Shown here: positions 30,355 to 41,000 of the stretch, piece by piece
Layout: each line of letters starts with the position of its first letter
Position numbering within the stretch: the stretch's first letter is position 1
Origin: an uncultured delta proteobacterium
Lineage (GTDB): Bacteria > Desulfobacterota > Desulfovibrionia > Desulfovibrionales > Desulfovibrionaceae
DNA length: 64,000 nucleotides
Assembly (NCBI GenBank): GCA_900079685.1
Contig: LT599018.1
Location: 2,641,924-2,705,923 of the forward strand
Direction: 5' to 3'
Notes under the pieces: model-generated
The model's input: the letters and a program-made list of their open reading frames with translations, nothing else
The model's database searches: none
Told to the model about the DNA's origin: nothing
Translations under genes and position numbers: made by a program

Positions 30355-31491
30355 TCACAGCTTCCCCAAAATGGCCGCTGCGGCATTGCTGGCTGCGGTC
30401 ATGGATTCCGGCAGGAACTGACCGTACTTCTTTTTGGTGAACTCCGCGTTTTTGTGCGTGAGCATTTCCGCGATCATGTCTAGGGTGAATTTGCCGCTGT
30501 TCGCCAGGGTCACGGCGAAATGGTGGCGCAGGCCGTGGAACGGGCGGAATTTGACCGGCAGGCCCGCCGCTTTCTTGATTTTGTCCACGGCGCTGCAATC
30601 CTTGCGCTGGTCGCCGAACTTGCCCGGAAACACATAGACGCTCTGCGGGAAGTTCTCCGCTCTCCAGGCGAACTGATCCCTGATAACTTCCTCGGCAACG
30701 CTGCTCATGCCGATGGATACGGATTTCCCGCCCTTGGGGTCGCGGATGCGGATGAGCTTCATGTGAAAGTCTATATCCTGGGTTTCCAGCTTGAACAGTT
30801 CCCCGCGCCGCATTCCGGTAAAAAAGGCCAGTAGCAGCATGTTGGCCACGTCCTTGACCGGCCAATCCCGCACGACTCCCAGAAACCGCTGCACTTCGTC
30901 CGGCTTGAGATACTCAATAACCTCGTTGTCTTTCACCGGCATTTCGATCTGGAAACTCAGGGCCGGGCAGCGGTTGGTCTTGAAACCGAAATTGGTAATG
31001 CGCCGGAACAGTTCCAGAGCGTTCCAGAGCGTTGCCGGTTTGCGGTCGCCCAGGGATTTACGCAGCTCCTCTATTATCTGCGGCGTGATTTCACTGACAG
31101 TGCGGTTGCCGCACAACGGTTCAAGGTGTTTGGCGTAACGGTTTTTATCGGTAACAATCCCCTTGAGGGAAGGCCCTTTGATTTCAAAATAGGCATCGGC
31201 GATTTCCTTGAACGTCCTGTCTTTTTCAGCCTTTTCCCGGCGTATTTCCTTGGCGGTCTTGACCTCTTCGCCGTGGCGGACGGCCTTCACCCGCTTGCCT
31301 CGGATTTCAGCGGCCACATCCGGGCCGTAGCCTTCGGATATTTTGCCGATCTTCTCCCATATCAGGCGGCGGCCCGAACGGAAGTTGATAAAAAAGCAGA
31401 GATCAGGTGCGCCGTTATACTGTTCTTCCAGTTCGTACACGTACACGCCCGCCCACTTCTTGGGATGGAACCGCTTGTACTTGGAGGCCAT
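30355..31491 (-). CDS. int: tyrosine integrase of element B
   Basis: A 378-residue site-specific recombinase. Catalytic residues are visible: arginine in FFTGMRRGELFKLET, HGLRHHFAV and HKNAEFTKKKYGQF with the last histidine and tyrosine. The N-terminal 60 residues, with KRFHPKKWAGVYVYEL, form an arm-binding type domain. The ATG at 31491 follows AAGGA. It is clearly related to the integrase half of the element A protein (both share GIVTD-N-R in the core-binding domain) but lacks the acetyltransferase. It sits 217 bp from attachment repeat 3 and reads into element B. Confidence 0.92.
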   Translation of the reverse strand: MASKYKRFHPKKWAGVYVYELEEQYNGAPDLCFFINFRSGRRLIWEKIGKISEGYGPDVAAEIRGKRVKAVRHGEEVKTAKEIRREKAEKDRTFKEIADAYFEIKGPSLKGIVTDKNRYAKHLEPLCGNRTVSEITPQIIEELRKSLGDRKPATLWNALELFRRITNFGFKTNRCPALSFQIEMPVKDNEVIEYLKPDEVQRFLGVVRDWPVKDVANMLLLAFFTGMRRGELFKLETQDIDFHMKLIRIRDPKGGKSVSIGMSSVAEEVIRDQFAWRAENFPQSVYVFPGKFGDQRKDCSAVDKIKKAAGLPVKFRPFHGLRHHFAVTLANSGKFTLDMIAEMLTHKNAEFTKKKYGQFLPESMTAASNAAAAILGKL

Positions 31492-31505
31492 AAAACGTAT
31501 CCTTT

Positions 31506-31677
31506 TTCCTAACCAAGAGGACATTTTTCCGCGCGAAACGCTTTCCTAACCACGAAAATCGTCCTAACCTATTCCTAACCACAACGTCAATTCACAGAAA
31601 AAATTATCGGGTTGGATAAAGCAGAAATTTGAAATAATTTATTGAAATATAAAGATAATAAAAATAGGTCCTAACCA
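31506..31677. promoter_or_regulatory. arm-type repeats for integrase B (right end)
   Basis: TTCCTAACC at 31506-31514, 31543-31551 and 31572-31580, and GTCCTAACC at 31561 and 31669, all in one orientation, overlap the integrase leader and extend toward attachment repeat 3. The rest of this 200-bp interval is AT-rich, with no gene. Confidence 0.6.
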
Positions 31678-31707
31678 ATAAAACCACATAAAAAGCCCTC
31701 AAAAAGG

Positions 31708-31755
31708 GCTCATAACCCGAAGGCCGCAGGTTCAAATCCTGCTCCCGCAACCAGA
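31708..31755 (+). repeat. attachment repeat 3 (right end of element B)
   Basis: Third exact copy of the 48-bp tRNA-fMet 3' region. The two bases to its left also match the tRNA copy. No integrase or tRNA follows it directly. Confidence 0.92.
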
Positions 31756-31761
31756 GATTAC

Positions 31762-31793
31762 AGGCACTTATGAGTTTCTAACCATAAGTGCCT
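31762..31793 (+). terminator. hairpin after attachment repeat 3
   Basis: Perfect 11-bp stem (31762-31772 with 31783-31793), 10-nt loop and T-rich tail, 8 nt after the CCA end. It has the same placement as the hairpins after repeats 1 and 2 and partial sequence similarity to the second. Confidence 0.75.
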
Positions 31794-31800
31794 TTTCTGC

Positions 31801-31820
31801 TTTCTAACCTATTTCTAACC
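31801..31820 (+). promoter_or_regulatory. arm-type repeats right of attachment repeat 3
   Basis: TTTCTAACC at 31801-31809 and 31812-31820, spaced 11 bp apart exactly like the pair at 15955-15974. Since these belong to the left arm of a B-type element, they suggest that a third such element once began here. Confidence 0.5.
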
Positions 31821-31936
31821 AAGAAAGAAAAACGCCGGATGAGGCTTTGCCTGGGCGGATGCACTTTCACCAAGTGTGTCTGCACCACGCCCTGCCGCAA
31901 CCGGCAACGCTGCCATACTCCGTAACCTGGCAACCC

Positions 31937-31969
31937 GCCGCACCCTGGCCTCCGGGGCGCGGCTTTTTT
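31937..31969 (+). terminator. intrinsic terminator facing right
   Basis: Imperfect stem (31937-31945 with 31955-31963, one mismatch) followed by six T's on the forward strand. No forward gene is recognisable upstream; it may be a relic of a displaced 3' end or shield the adhesin gene from the tRNA side. Confidence 0.5.
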
Positions 31970-32035
31970 GTATGCGGCTCGTCACGGCCGAAATCGCGAA
32001 AAAGCGGGCCGCTCTGTTCTTCGAGTGCCTGCTGG

Positions 32036-35000
32036 TCAGCCGGTCACCGCCAGAATGTCCTGAATAAGCAGGGTCATTTCCGTGCCGTTGTGCGTGGCCG
32101 TGTAGGCGTAATAATCGATGCCGCCCACATTTTGCGTCAGGCCGCCGTTGTCGTCCCACGACAGAATATCCGCCAGTTGCACCGTGGACCCAGCCGTGCC
32201 GGTCACTGTCAGGGCATGCGGGCCGCCGGCGCCATCCGCCGTGGTCCGGAGAAAGGCGTCCATGTCCAGCTTCAGCGTGTTGGTGGCGCCAAGCGCAACA
32301 ATTTCAAATCCGCTGATAGCGGAATCGCTGAACCCGGTCAGGTCGAGAGTCAGGCCCAGGTCGGTAAGGCGCAGTGTGTCGATGCCGCTGCCGCCGTGCA
32401 GGCCGGTATAGTCGGCGCCGTCGATAGCGGCGCTGCCGGCTGTGTTGTGCAAAATGAAGATGTCGTTGCCCGCGCCGCCGTCAAGATAATTGACGCCGCC
32501 CGCGCCGCCGTCCAGGATGTCGTCGCCGCTGCCGCCGTAAATGCGGGTGTTTTCTAGCCCGCCGGTCAGGCTTTGGCCGGTGTCTCCGCCGTGCAGTTCA
32601 ACAGTCATGGCGGAAGCAAGATCGACCTGCCGGCCGGTAGCATCTTCATAGACGCTGTGCCCGAGTGGAGACGTTTGCAGGGTCCAGGTTCCCCACAATT
32701 CCACGGTATCCGTTGTCCCGCCGTTGACGGTGACGAGGTTTTCGCCTAGGGCGGCGAGCGAAGCCTGGTCAAGAACGAGCGTGTTGCCGCCGGAGATGTC
32801 TATGGCCTCCACGCCGTCTATTTTGCCGGTATGCAGGCCGGAAAGATCAAGGGTTTGGCCTGTGCCCGCAACGGCTATGGTGTCGTTGCGGGCGCCGCCG
32901 CTGATGGAGCCGAAATCCGCGCCGGTTATCAGCCCGTCGCCGGTTCGGTCCGCAATGCTGAAGATGTCGTTGCCTGTCCCGCCCACAAGAATGTCGCCGG
33001 CAAGGGTGTTGGTCAGGGTTGCGCCGCTGTCGGGCGCGTGCACGACCCGGGTGAGAGCCTCCGCCACGCGCAGGGTCTGCCCGCCGTTGCCGTAGGTGTG
33101 GAACCCCCCGGCCGTGCCGCTGTAGCTCCAGCCGTTGCCCGCCAACTCGTAGCTGTCGCCCGCGTTGCCGCTCAGGGTGAGGGGCGCCGCACCGAGAACC
33201 GTGGCGTCGAGCGTAATGTGGTTGTTGCCGTGGCCGGTAAGGTCAATGGCGCTGACGCCCTGAAAGGAGCCGGGAGCAAGCCCGGTGAGGTCAACGCTGA
33301 CGCCCGCGGCCACGCCCGCACCCAGGGTGACGGTGTCGCTGCCGCCGCCCCCGTTGATGCGGGCGAAGTCGGCTTTACTTATTACGCCGTCGCCGGAGCA
33401 GTCATCCAGGCTGAAGACGTCGTTGCCCGAATCGCCGGTGTACGCGCGGCCCATGGCCCCGGCTATGGAAACCGTCCTGTGGTCCGCATCCGTATAGATG
33501 AGCCGCCCGGCATTGATGCCGCCGAAGGTCCAGTTGCCGCGCAGGTTAAAGGCGTCGTTCGCGTCGCCTTCGATATACAGCGTTTCCGCGGGCAGCAGGG
33601 CCATGCCCGCGTGGGTGGCGCCGTCAAGAATCACGGTTTCGCTGCCGCCGCCGCTCAGCGAAATGGTCTGTACCCCGTCAATGGCCAGGGTGCCGCTGGT
33701 GGGCAGGCCGCGCAGGTCAAGAACGGTTCCGGCCGTCGCCACGCCCAGGCTGTCGGAACCGGCGTAGCCGTGCACCACGGCAAAGTCGTCTTTGGAAACA
33801 ACCCCGTCCCCGGTCACATCGTCCAGCAGGAAGACGTCGTTACCGTTGCTGCCGGCGTACACCCGCAACACGGCGTCAGCGATGGCCACTTCCTTGCCGG
33901 AGACGTCCCTGTATGTGCGGTAGCCGCCGCTTGACCCGACAAAGGTCCAGTCGCCGTTCAGGGTGAAGGTGTTGCCGGACCCGCCGTTGACGACCAGGGG
34001 GGTCGCAAGGCCGAGGCCGGTGAGGCTGCCCCCGTCGAGCACCATGCGGTTGCCCGCGCCGGACGTCCCCAGGTTCAGGATTTCCACACCGCTGATAAGA
34101 CCGGAAGGAAGCCCGCTAAGATCAAGAATGCAGTTCTGTCCGCCGATGACGATGGTGTCCGTTCCGTCCCCGCCGCTGATGGAGGCGAAATCCGCCGTGT
34201 TGACATACCCGTTCTGGTCGATGTCGTTGAGTTCGAAGGTGTCGTCGCCGATCGTGCCCGTATATGCGCGCTTCACGGTCTGAAAGACTTCCAGAATGTT
34301 GTTCGAGGCATCTTTATACTGGTAGTAGTTGCCGTTTTTGCCGGTGAAGGTCCAGCCCTCGCCCCGCAGCTCAAAGCCGTTGCCCGCGCCGCCTTCCACA
34401 CGCAGGGTGGCCGCGCCCATGGCGTCAAGACTGTCCGCATCGAGCAGCAGGCGCGCATTGGCCGAGGTGGAAAGGTCGATGATCTCCACGCCGCTGATTT
34501 TTGCGGCGCTCGTTCCGGTCAGGTCCAGGGTCAGGCCCAGGGTCAGGCCCGCCGCGCCGAGGCGCAGGGTATCCTGCCCGGCGCCGCCGCTGACGAAAGC
34601 GAAATCCGCGCCGGAAACCACACCGTCGTCCGTGATGTCGTGCAGGGTGAAGATATCGTCATCGCCCGTGCCGCTATAGGCGCGGAGCACCGTATCCTGC
34701 ACCCGCAGGGTCTTTCCCAGGTCGTCGGTATAGGTGTTGTAGCCGCCGGAAGAGCCGCTGTAACTCCAGTTGCCGTTCAGGGTAAAGGTGTCGCCGGTAT
34801 CGCCGTTCACGGTGAGGGTGCTGACCCCCATGGCGGTCAGGGTGGCGCCGTCCAGAGTCAGGTTGTTGGCCCCGTTGCCGGTGAGAGAGATGTTGCTGAC
34901 GCCGTTGACGGCGTTGGCGGGCAGGCCCGAGAGGTCAAGGTTCCGCGCGCCCCCGCCCAGGGTCAGGGTGTCGATGTCGCCGTTGCCCGAAATGCTGGCG

Positions 35001-38000
35001 AAGTCGACCCAGTTCACCGTGCCTTCGCCGGTGAGGTCGTGCAGGATAAAGGTGTCGTTGCCCCCGGTGCCCGCGTACACGGGCAGCAGGGTGTCGGCCA
35101 CAAAGAGATTTTTGCCGGAGCCGTCGATATAGCGGTATTCGCCGCCGATCTTGCCGTTGTATGTCCAGCCGCCGGTCAGGGTGTAGGTGTTGCCCACGTC
35201 CCCGGCAAGGTGCAGATCGCCGCCCATGGCGGTCAGGGTGCCTTCGCCGATAACGGCATGGTTGGTACCCTGGAGGCCGAGATCAAGGGCGGTGATGCCG
35301 CTGATTTTCCCGTCCGCAAGGGCGCTGAAATCCACAATCAGGCCGCCTTTGCCAAGGACAAGGGAATCAAGCCCGCCGCCCCCCGCGATGGCGCCGAAAT
35401 CGGCCCCGGTTACCTTTCCGTCACCGGTCAGATCATCCAGAATGAAGGCATCGCCCGTGCCGCCGGTATAGGCGCGCTGCAGGGTGTTCTGCACCCACAG
35501 CTCGTCGCCCATGCCGCTGTGGTAGCGGTACCAGACCGCGCCGTCGACGCCCACGGAATCGATATGGACCCAGTCGCCCGCCAGTTCGTAGGTATCGCCC
35601 GCGTCGCCTTTGATGCGCAGGGCGCTTTGCCCGTCCAGGCCGCCCGTCAGAGCGTTCAGGGCGGCGGCATCCAGCACGACGCGGTTGTTGCCCGTGCCGG
35701 TGAGGTCCACTGTTTCGATGCCGTCAAGCTTGCCGGCCGCGAAAGCGGTAAGGTCAAGGGTCAGCCCCGCGCCGCCCACGGCCAAGGTGTCGACCCCTGT
35801 TCCACCGTGCACTTCGCCCACGTCCGCGCCGGTTATTTTTTTGTCGTCGCCGATATTGTCGCGCAGAATGAACGTGTCGTTGCCCGCTTCTCCGTACAGT
35901 TTGTCCGTGGCCGTGTCGGCATACAAGGTATCGTTGCCCGCGCCGCCGTATAGTTCGTTCAGGCCGGCGCCGCCGCGCAGGGTGTTGTTGCCGTCTCCGC
36001 CGTAGATAATTTCGTTGCCGCTTCCGCCGTTCACTATGTCGTCGCCGCCGCCCGCGCGGATGATGAGGGAATTTTCAGCCCCGCCCGTGATGGTGTCCGC
36101 CTCCTCCGTGCCGGTGATGACCCGGGTAAGGTCGCTTTGCACGTAGAGCGCTTTGCCGTCGCCGTTTTTGTAGCTGTACCAGGTGCCGTTGTCGGTGACG
36201 ATGCCGGTATAGACCCAGGAACCGGGAGTGCCGAAACTTGCGCCGCACAGTTCGTAGGTGTCGCCGGCATTGCCGGTGATGCGCAATTGAGCCGGGCCGT
36301 CCAGGGAAGCGGCAAGTTCCGTCAGCATGGCGTCGGTCAGAATGACGCCGTTGCCTTTGCCGCTTGCGGCGTCGCCGTGGATGGCGATGGTTTCAATGCC
36401 GCTGACCGTGCCCGTGTCGATACGGGTAAAATCAAGAATAACGCCGCCGGGCCGTCCGTCGTTGGCCAGCACCAGGGTGTCGGCCCCGTTTCCCCCGGCG
36501 GCCGAGGCGAAATCCAGTCTCGTGCAGTAGCCGTCGCTGCTGTTGTCATGCAAGATCAGGGTATCGTTGCCGTCCCCGCCGTCCAGAAAATCGCGGCCGC
36601 CTTTGCCGTCCAGAATGTCGTTGCCGGTCCCGCCGATGAGCAGGTCATTGCCCGCCCCGCCGATAAGAGTGTCGTTGCCGCCTCCGCCGGAGAGCGCAAA
36701 GTTGCCGGTGCCCTGATCGGCGAAAGAGGCGCAGTCCACAACATCGTCGCTCGCGCCGTAGTCCTTGGCCCAGGCTAGAACGCTGTTGATCAGAATGCTG
36801 TTCGTTCCGTCCGTGAAACGGCTGTAAGTTTCCGTGCCGATGATCACGGTCTCGCTGGTGCTGTGCCAGCCGCCGGCGGGATTGACGAAGGCGAAGCTGC
36901 CGCCAAAAGCTCCGGTGACGCGCAATTCGGTGACGCCGCCGTCAAACCCTGCGCTGAGGCGGGCCACGGCGAAAGAGTCAAGTTCGACGCGGTTGCGGCC
37001 CGTGCCGGTGATGTCCAGCACCTCGATGCCGTCCACGTGCGGGCGGGTGACGGGCAGGTTCGTGACGGGGTCCGGGCCGGTAATGTCGGCTTTGGTCCAG
37101 GAAGCTTGGGTAAAGCTGAGAACCCTGTCCTTGCCGTCAAGGAAGATACGGTCCAGGCCCGTGCCGCCGTGGATTTCCGAAAGATCGTCCGCCTTGACCA
37201 CCGAGCCGCTGGCGGGCGCGACGACAAAGGTGTCGTCCCCGCCGTCGCCGTAGAGAATGGCCTTGCCGTCTCCGGCATCATAAATGATGTCGTTGCCGCC
37301 GCCGCCGTGGATGATGTCGGCCCCGCCGCCGCCCCTGATGACTTCGCTCTGATCGCTGCCGAAGATCCATTCCGCGCCGGTGCCGCCGGTGTAGCTGCTC
37401 TGGGCTTTGATCGACAGAGAGGTGGTGCCTGTCACCTTGTTGTAGACTGCCGTGCCGCTGGGGTCGGTATCGTACACGGTGTAGGTGAACGAATCTTCGT
37501 TCAGCGTTTCGCCGTTGGCCAGGCGCTGCACAGCGCCCCTGGAGCCGTCCAGGGTATAGTGCAACTGCCCGTTGGCGTCGATGGTATATGACCCGTAAGC
37601 GGCGTTGATCGTTTTGGTTTCGGTTTTGAGCGGGTCGCCGTCCTGGTCGGTATCGTTGCGCAGCACGCTGAGCGCGAAATCGCCGCCCGACGGCTTGGGA
37701 GAAACCAGCATCACGACCGTTTCCGGCGCTGTGACCGGGGCGTGGTCGTCATCCACGATGGTGGTGGTCACCGAGCTTGCCCCGCCGATAACTGCCTCGT
37801 TGCCGGTGACGCCGGTTATGCGCACCCTGTAGGAATCAGGAGGGGTGCGTTCATCCAGCTTGTCGTTGACCAGGGTGTTCATAACCCAGGTGGCGCTGGT
37901 CTGCCACTGGGGAATTTCTACCGTATGCGTGCCGAGAGGCACGCCGTCAGCCGCCGTGACCCCGTTGATGGACTCCACCACGAAGGTGACCGTGATCTTC

Positions 38001-41000
38001 TGCGCCGCCGGTTGATCGGCGGGTATGGAGAAGGTGTAGGTGACGATGCCCGCGGGGTTGCTTGTGGCGCTGCCGTCCAGGGTGCCCGCGTTTTCGTCGA
38101 TGGAAGCCTTGTCCGCTGAAACAGAAACTTCCGGCCCGTTGAGCACGTCGTGCACCGTGATGGTCATGGTCTTCTGAGCGTCGATGGTGGTTTCACCGCC
38201 GGTCACGCCGTCAATGACCAGGGTGAAATATTCGTCCCCTTCCGTAAGGCGGTCGTTGATGAGCACGTTGTCCAGTATGAGCTTGACCTGCACGTCGCCC
38301 TTGGGGATGACCACGTCGATCAGGTGCTTGCCGTTCGTGAAGTGGTAGCCCGGCACGGACGTGAGGTCGTAATCCGCGCCAACGGTCGTGGTGACGTCTT
38401 TCACTTCCACGGTGACCTTGACGTCTTCCACGGCCGGGCGGTTGAGAACAATGTCAAAGGTCATGCGCGAGGCGTCTTCGTCAAAGGCGTCCGCCGTCTT
38501 GGCAAAAGAGACTTTCGGCCCGCTGAGCCCGTCATCCTGAATACAGGTGACGACGGAGCTCTGTCCGGCGTCAATGGCGATGCGCGAATCGCTTACGCCG
38601 GATATGGCCAGCTGAAAGTATTCGTCGGGTTCGGTATACTGGTCGTCAGTGGTGGTGAGGGTAAAGGTCTGCCGCCATACGGTGACCCCGCCAAGGTCGA
38701 CCGCCGTCCACCTGCTGCCGTCCAGGGTGATGGAGGATATGGGGACATAATCCTTGTTTGCCGTGGCGGACGCGTGCCCGGGCACTCCGTCGCCGTCGGT
38801 TATGGACAGGCTGATGGTGAAGGTGCCCGTGACGGGTTTGTCAACTTCAACGTAATAGGTATGGGTCTGGCCTTCGACGACCGTGTCCGTGCTCTGGTGC
38901 AGGCTTATTTTCGGGCCGTCGAACACGTCGATGATGGCCATGGTCACCGGCGTGGAGGTCACCCCGGCGTTGGAGCCGCCGCTGATGGGTATCAGGGTGT
39001 ATGTGTCATTGTTTTCCTGGCGCAGGTCGGCCGCCATGGGCAGACGGAAGTCATAGCCGGAGGAAGCGTCGACGCCCGCCGGTATGGTGATGGATATGGT
39101 ATGGGTCGCGGGGTTCCAGACCAGGTTCTGGTAAGCCCCCGAGCCGAACTGGGAAAAGTCGATGTCCGCGCCCGTGTATGGAGGAGTGGCGGCGCCGAAG
39201 TCAAAACCGCTGCGGTTGACCAGCAGGAGCGTGACCGTGTGGGCCACCGATGTCGTTCCATCGCCGTTCAGGTTGGCCGTGCCGTCGATGCCGAGATGGA
39301 AAAGGGCGTCAGCGCCTTCTTTCACGGACGAGGTGGGCAGGCCTGTATCCGGATTGGTGCTGATGTTGGTCAGGGTTATGTTGGTGCCCGGGCCTTCGCC
39401 CGCCGGGGGCGCGATATCCATGGTGGCGTAGTTCTGGTTCAGGTTGACCTGCGATTCGCTGCCTGAGGAGGAAGCCACCTGCATGATGTAATAGTCGCCG
39501 GACACGTCGGAACCGCTCATGGCTTTGGGCAGGGAGAACACGGTTTCCGTGGTGCCGGCCTTAATCACCACCTCGTAATAGCTGGCGGCTCCGCTGCCCA
39601 CCAGTTTCGCCACGGAAGGATCTTCCAGCGGGCTTCCCCGGTCGCTGCGATCGCCATCGCGGTTCATCAGGTACACGCGCACGGTGATGTCTTCCGAAGC
39701 AGCGCTTGAGGCCACAGCCTTGAACTGGACAAAGCCGTTGGCGTCACCGTTGGGAACCGTGGAGTTGCTGATCCACACCGGGGTGCTGCCCGCGCCGTCG
39801 TCCGGGTCATAGGCCCGGATGTACACGGCCGGACCCTGGTTATCGTCCCATATGCTTGTGGAGACGCTGTTCTGCGCACCAATGCGCGCTTCGCTGCCCG
39901 CGAGGCCGGCGATTTCCAGGGTATACCCTTCGCCGGTCTCGGTGAAGGAATCGTTGAATATGGGCACGCGCACGGTGGAGGTGGCGTAGCCTTCCGGCAC
40001 TTTTACCGAGAATGTCCAGCCGGCCGTGTAATGGGCCGGGTCAGCGGCAAAGGCAACCGGGTCCACGGCCGTGAAATTGGTGATGCCTCTGGCTGTGAGC
40101 GCGCTGTAGTCATATACGCCGCCTGACGAGGGCGGGCCGAGCAGGTCGTCAAGGGTGAGGCCCCCTGTGGGTTTGAGCAGCAGGGTGACGGTAATTTCCT
40201 GCGAAGGGGCTTTGCTCATGCTGAGGGTATAGGTGGCGGAACCGGCGTTTTCGTAAACCCCGCCCCCGCCGCTGAGGGAAACAAATGGGCCGTCGAGCGC
40301 GCTGCCGGGGTAGCCGGTCTGCGTATCGTCAATAATCACTGTGTCCACGCTCACCAGAGAGGAGTTGGACGGGATGCGGGCTTCGTTGCCCGAGACCCCG
40401 GTAATGGTAACTGAAAACCGCTCGCTGTTCTCACTCAGTTCGTCATCCGCGATGCGCACGGTAAAGCTGCCGGAGCTTTGCCCCGCCGGGATGGTGATGG
40501 TGCTGTTCGTGGGCAGGACTTCGAAATCTTTGGCGGGCTCGGCTCCGTCATAGCCGTCGCCGGGCTTGGCCGCGTAAGAGATGGTGACGGTAATGGCCTG
40601 CTGCGCCGTATACGGGTTGCCCTGCTCGTCTTTCAGGGTGATGGTGTAGGTGGCCGACCCCGCCGACTCGCTGATTTCCGTGGTGCCGGAAAGATAAACA
40701 TAAGGCCCGTCCAGCAGGGTGTTGGCGTGGTCGGGGTCCTGTATGGCCAGGGCGGAATCGTCGATAATGGTTGTGGTGACGCTGTCCGCGCCGGAGTTGA
40801 TTGTGCCTTCGCTGCCTTCGACCCTGAGAATGGAGACGCTGAAGCGTTCGCTGTTTTCAGTCAGGGCGTCATCAACGATGTCTACCCTGAAGGTGAAGGC
40901 GCCGTCGGTGGCGCCGCCGCTGCCCTTCCACCCGGCGGGAACCTCGAAGGCGATGATGCCGTTCGCAAAATCGCTTTTCCCCGCGTTGACGCTGATTCCG

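Larger units (their letters stand above)
15862..31755. mobile_element. integrative mobilizable element B
   Basis: About 15.85 kb bounded by attachment repeats 2 and 3. Backbone genes are a repressor pair with operator, a ColE1-type mob module, a Toprim/DUF3987 primase-helicase with AlpA-like partner, and a tyrosine integrase at the right end reading inward. Cargo comprises HicAB, an autotransporter with LuxR-type regulators, and a three-gene group ending in a DUF1016 nuclease. No type IV secretion genes were seen. The architecture parallels element A although the relaxase families differ. Confidence 0.85.

Noticed and set aside
31937-31969. Hairpin with T-run as the terminator of the giant adhesin gene
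   Set aside because: The T-run is on the forward strand, so it faces the wrong way for the reverse-strand adhesin gene.
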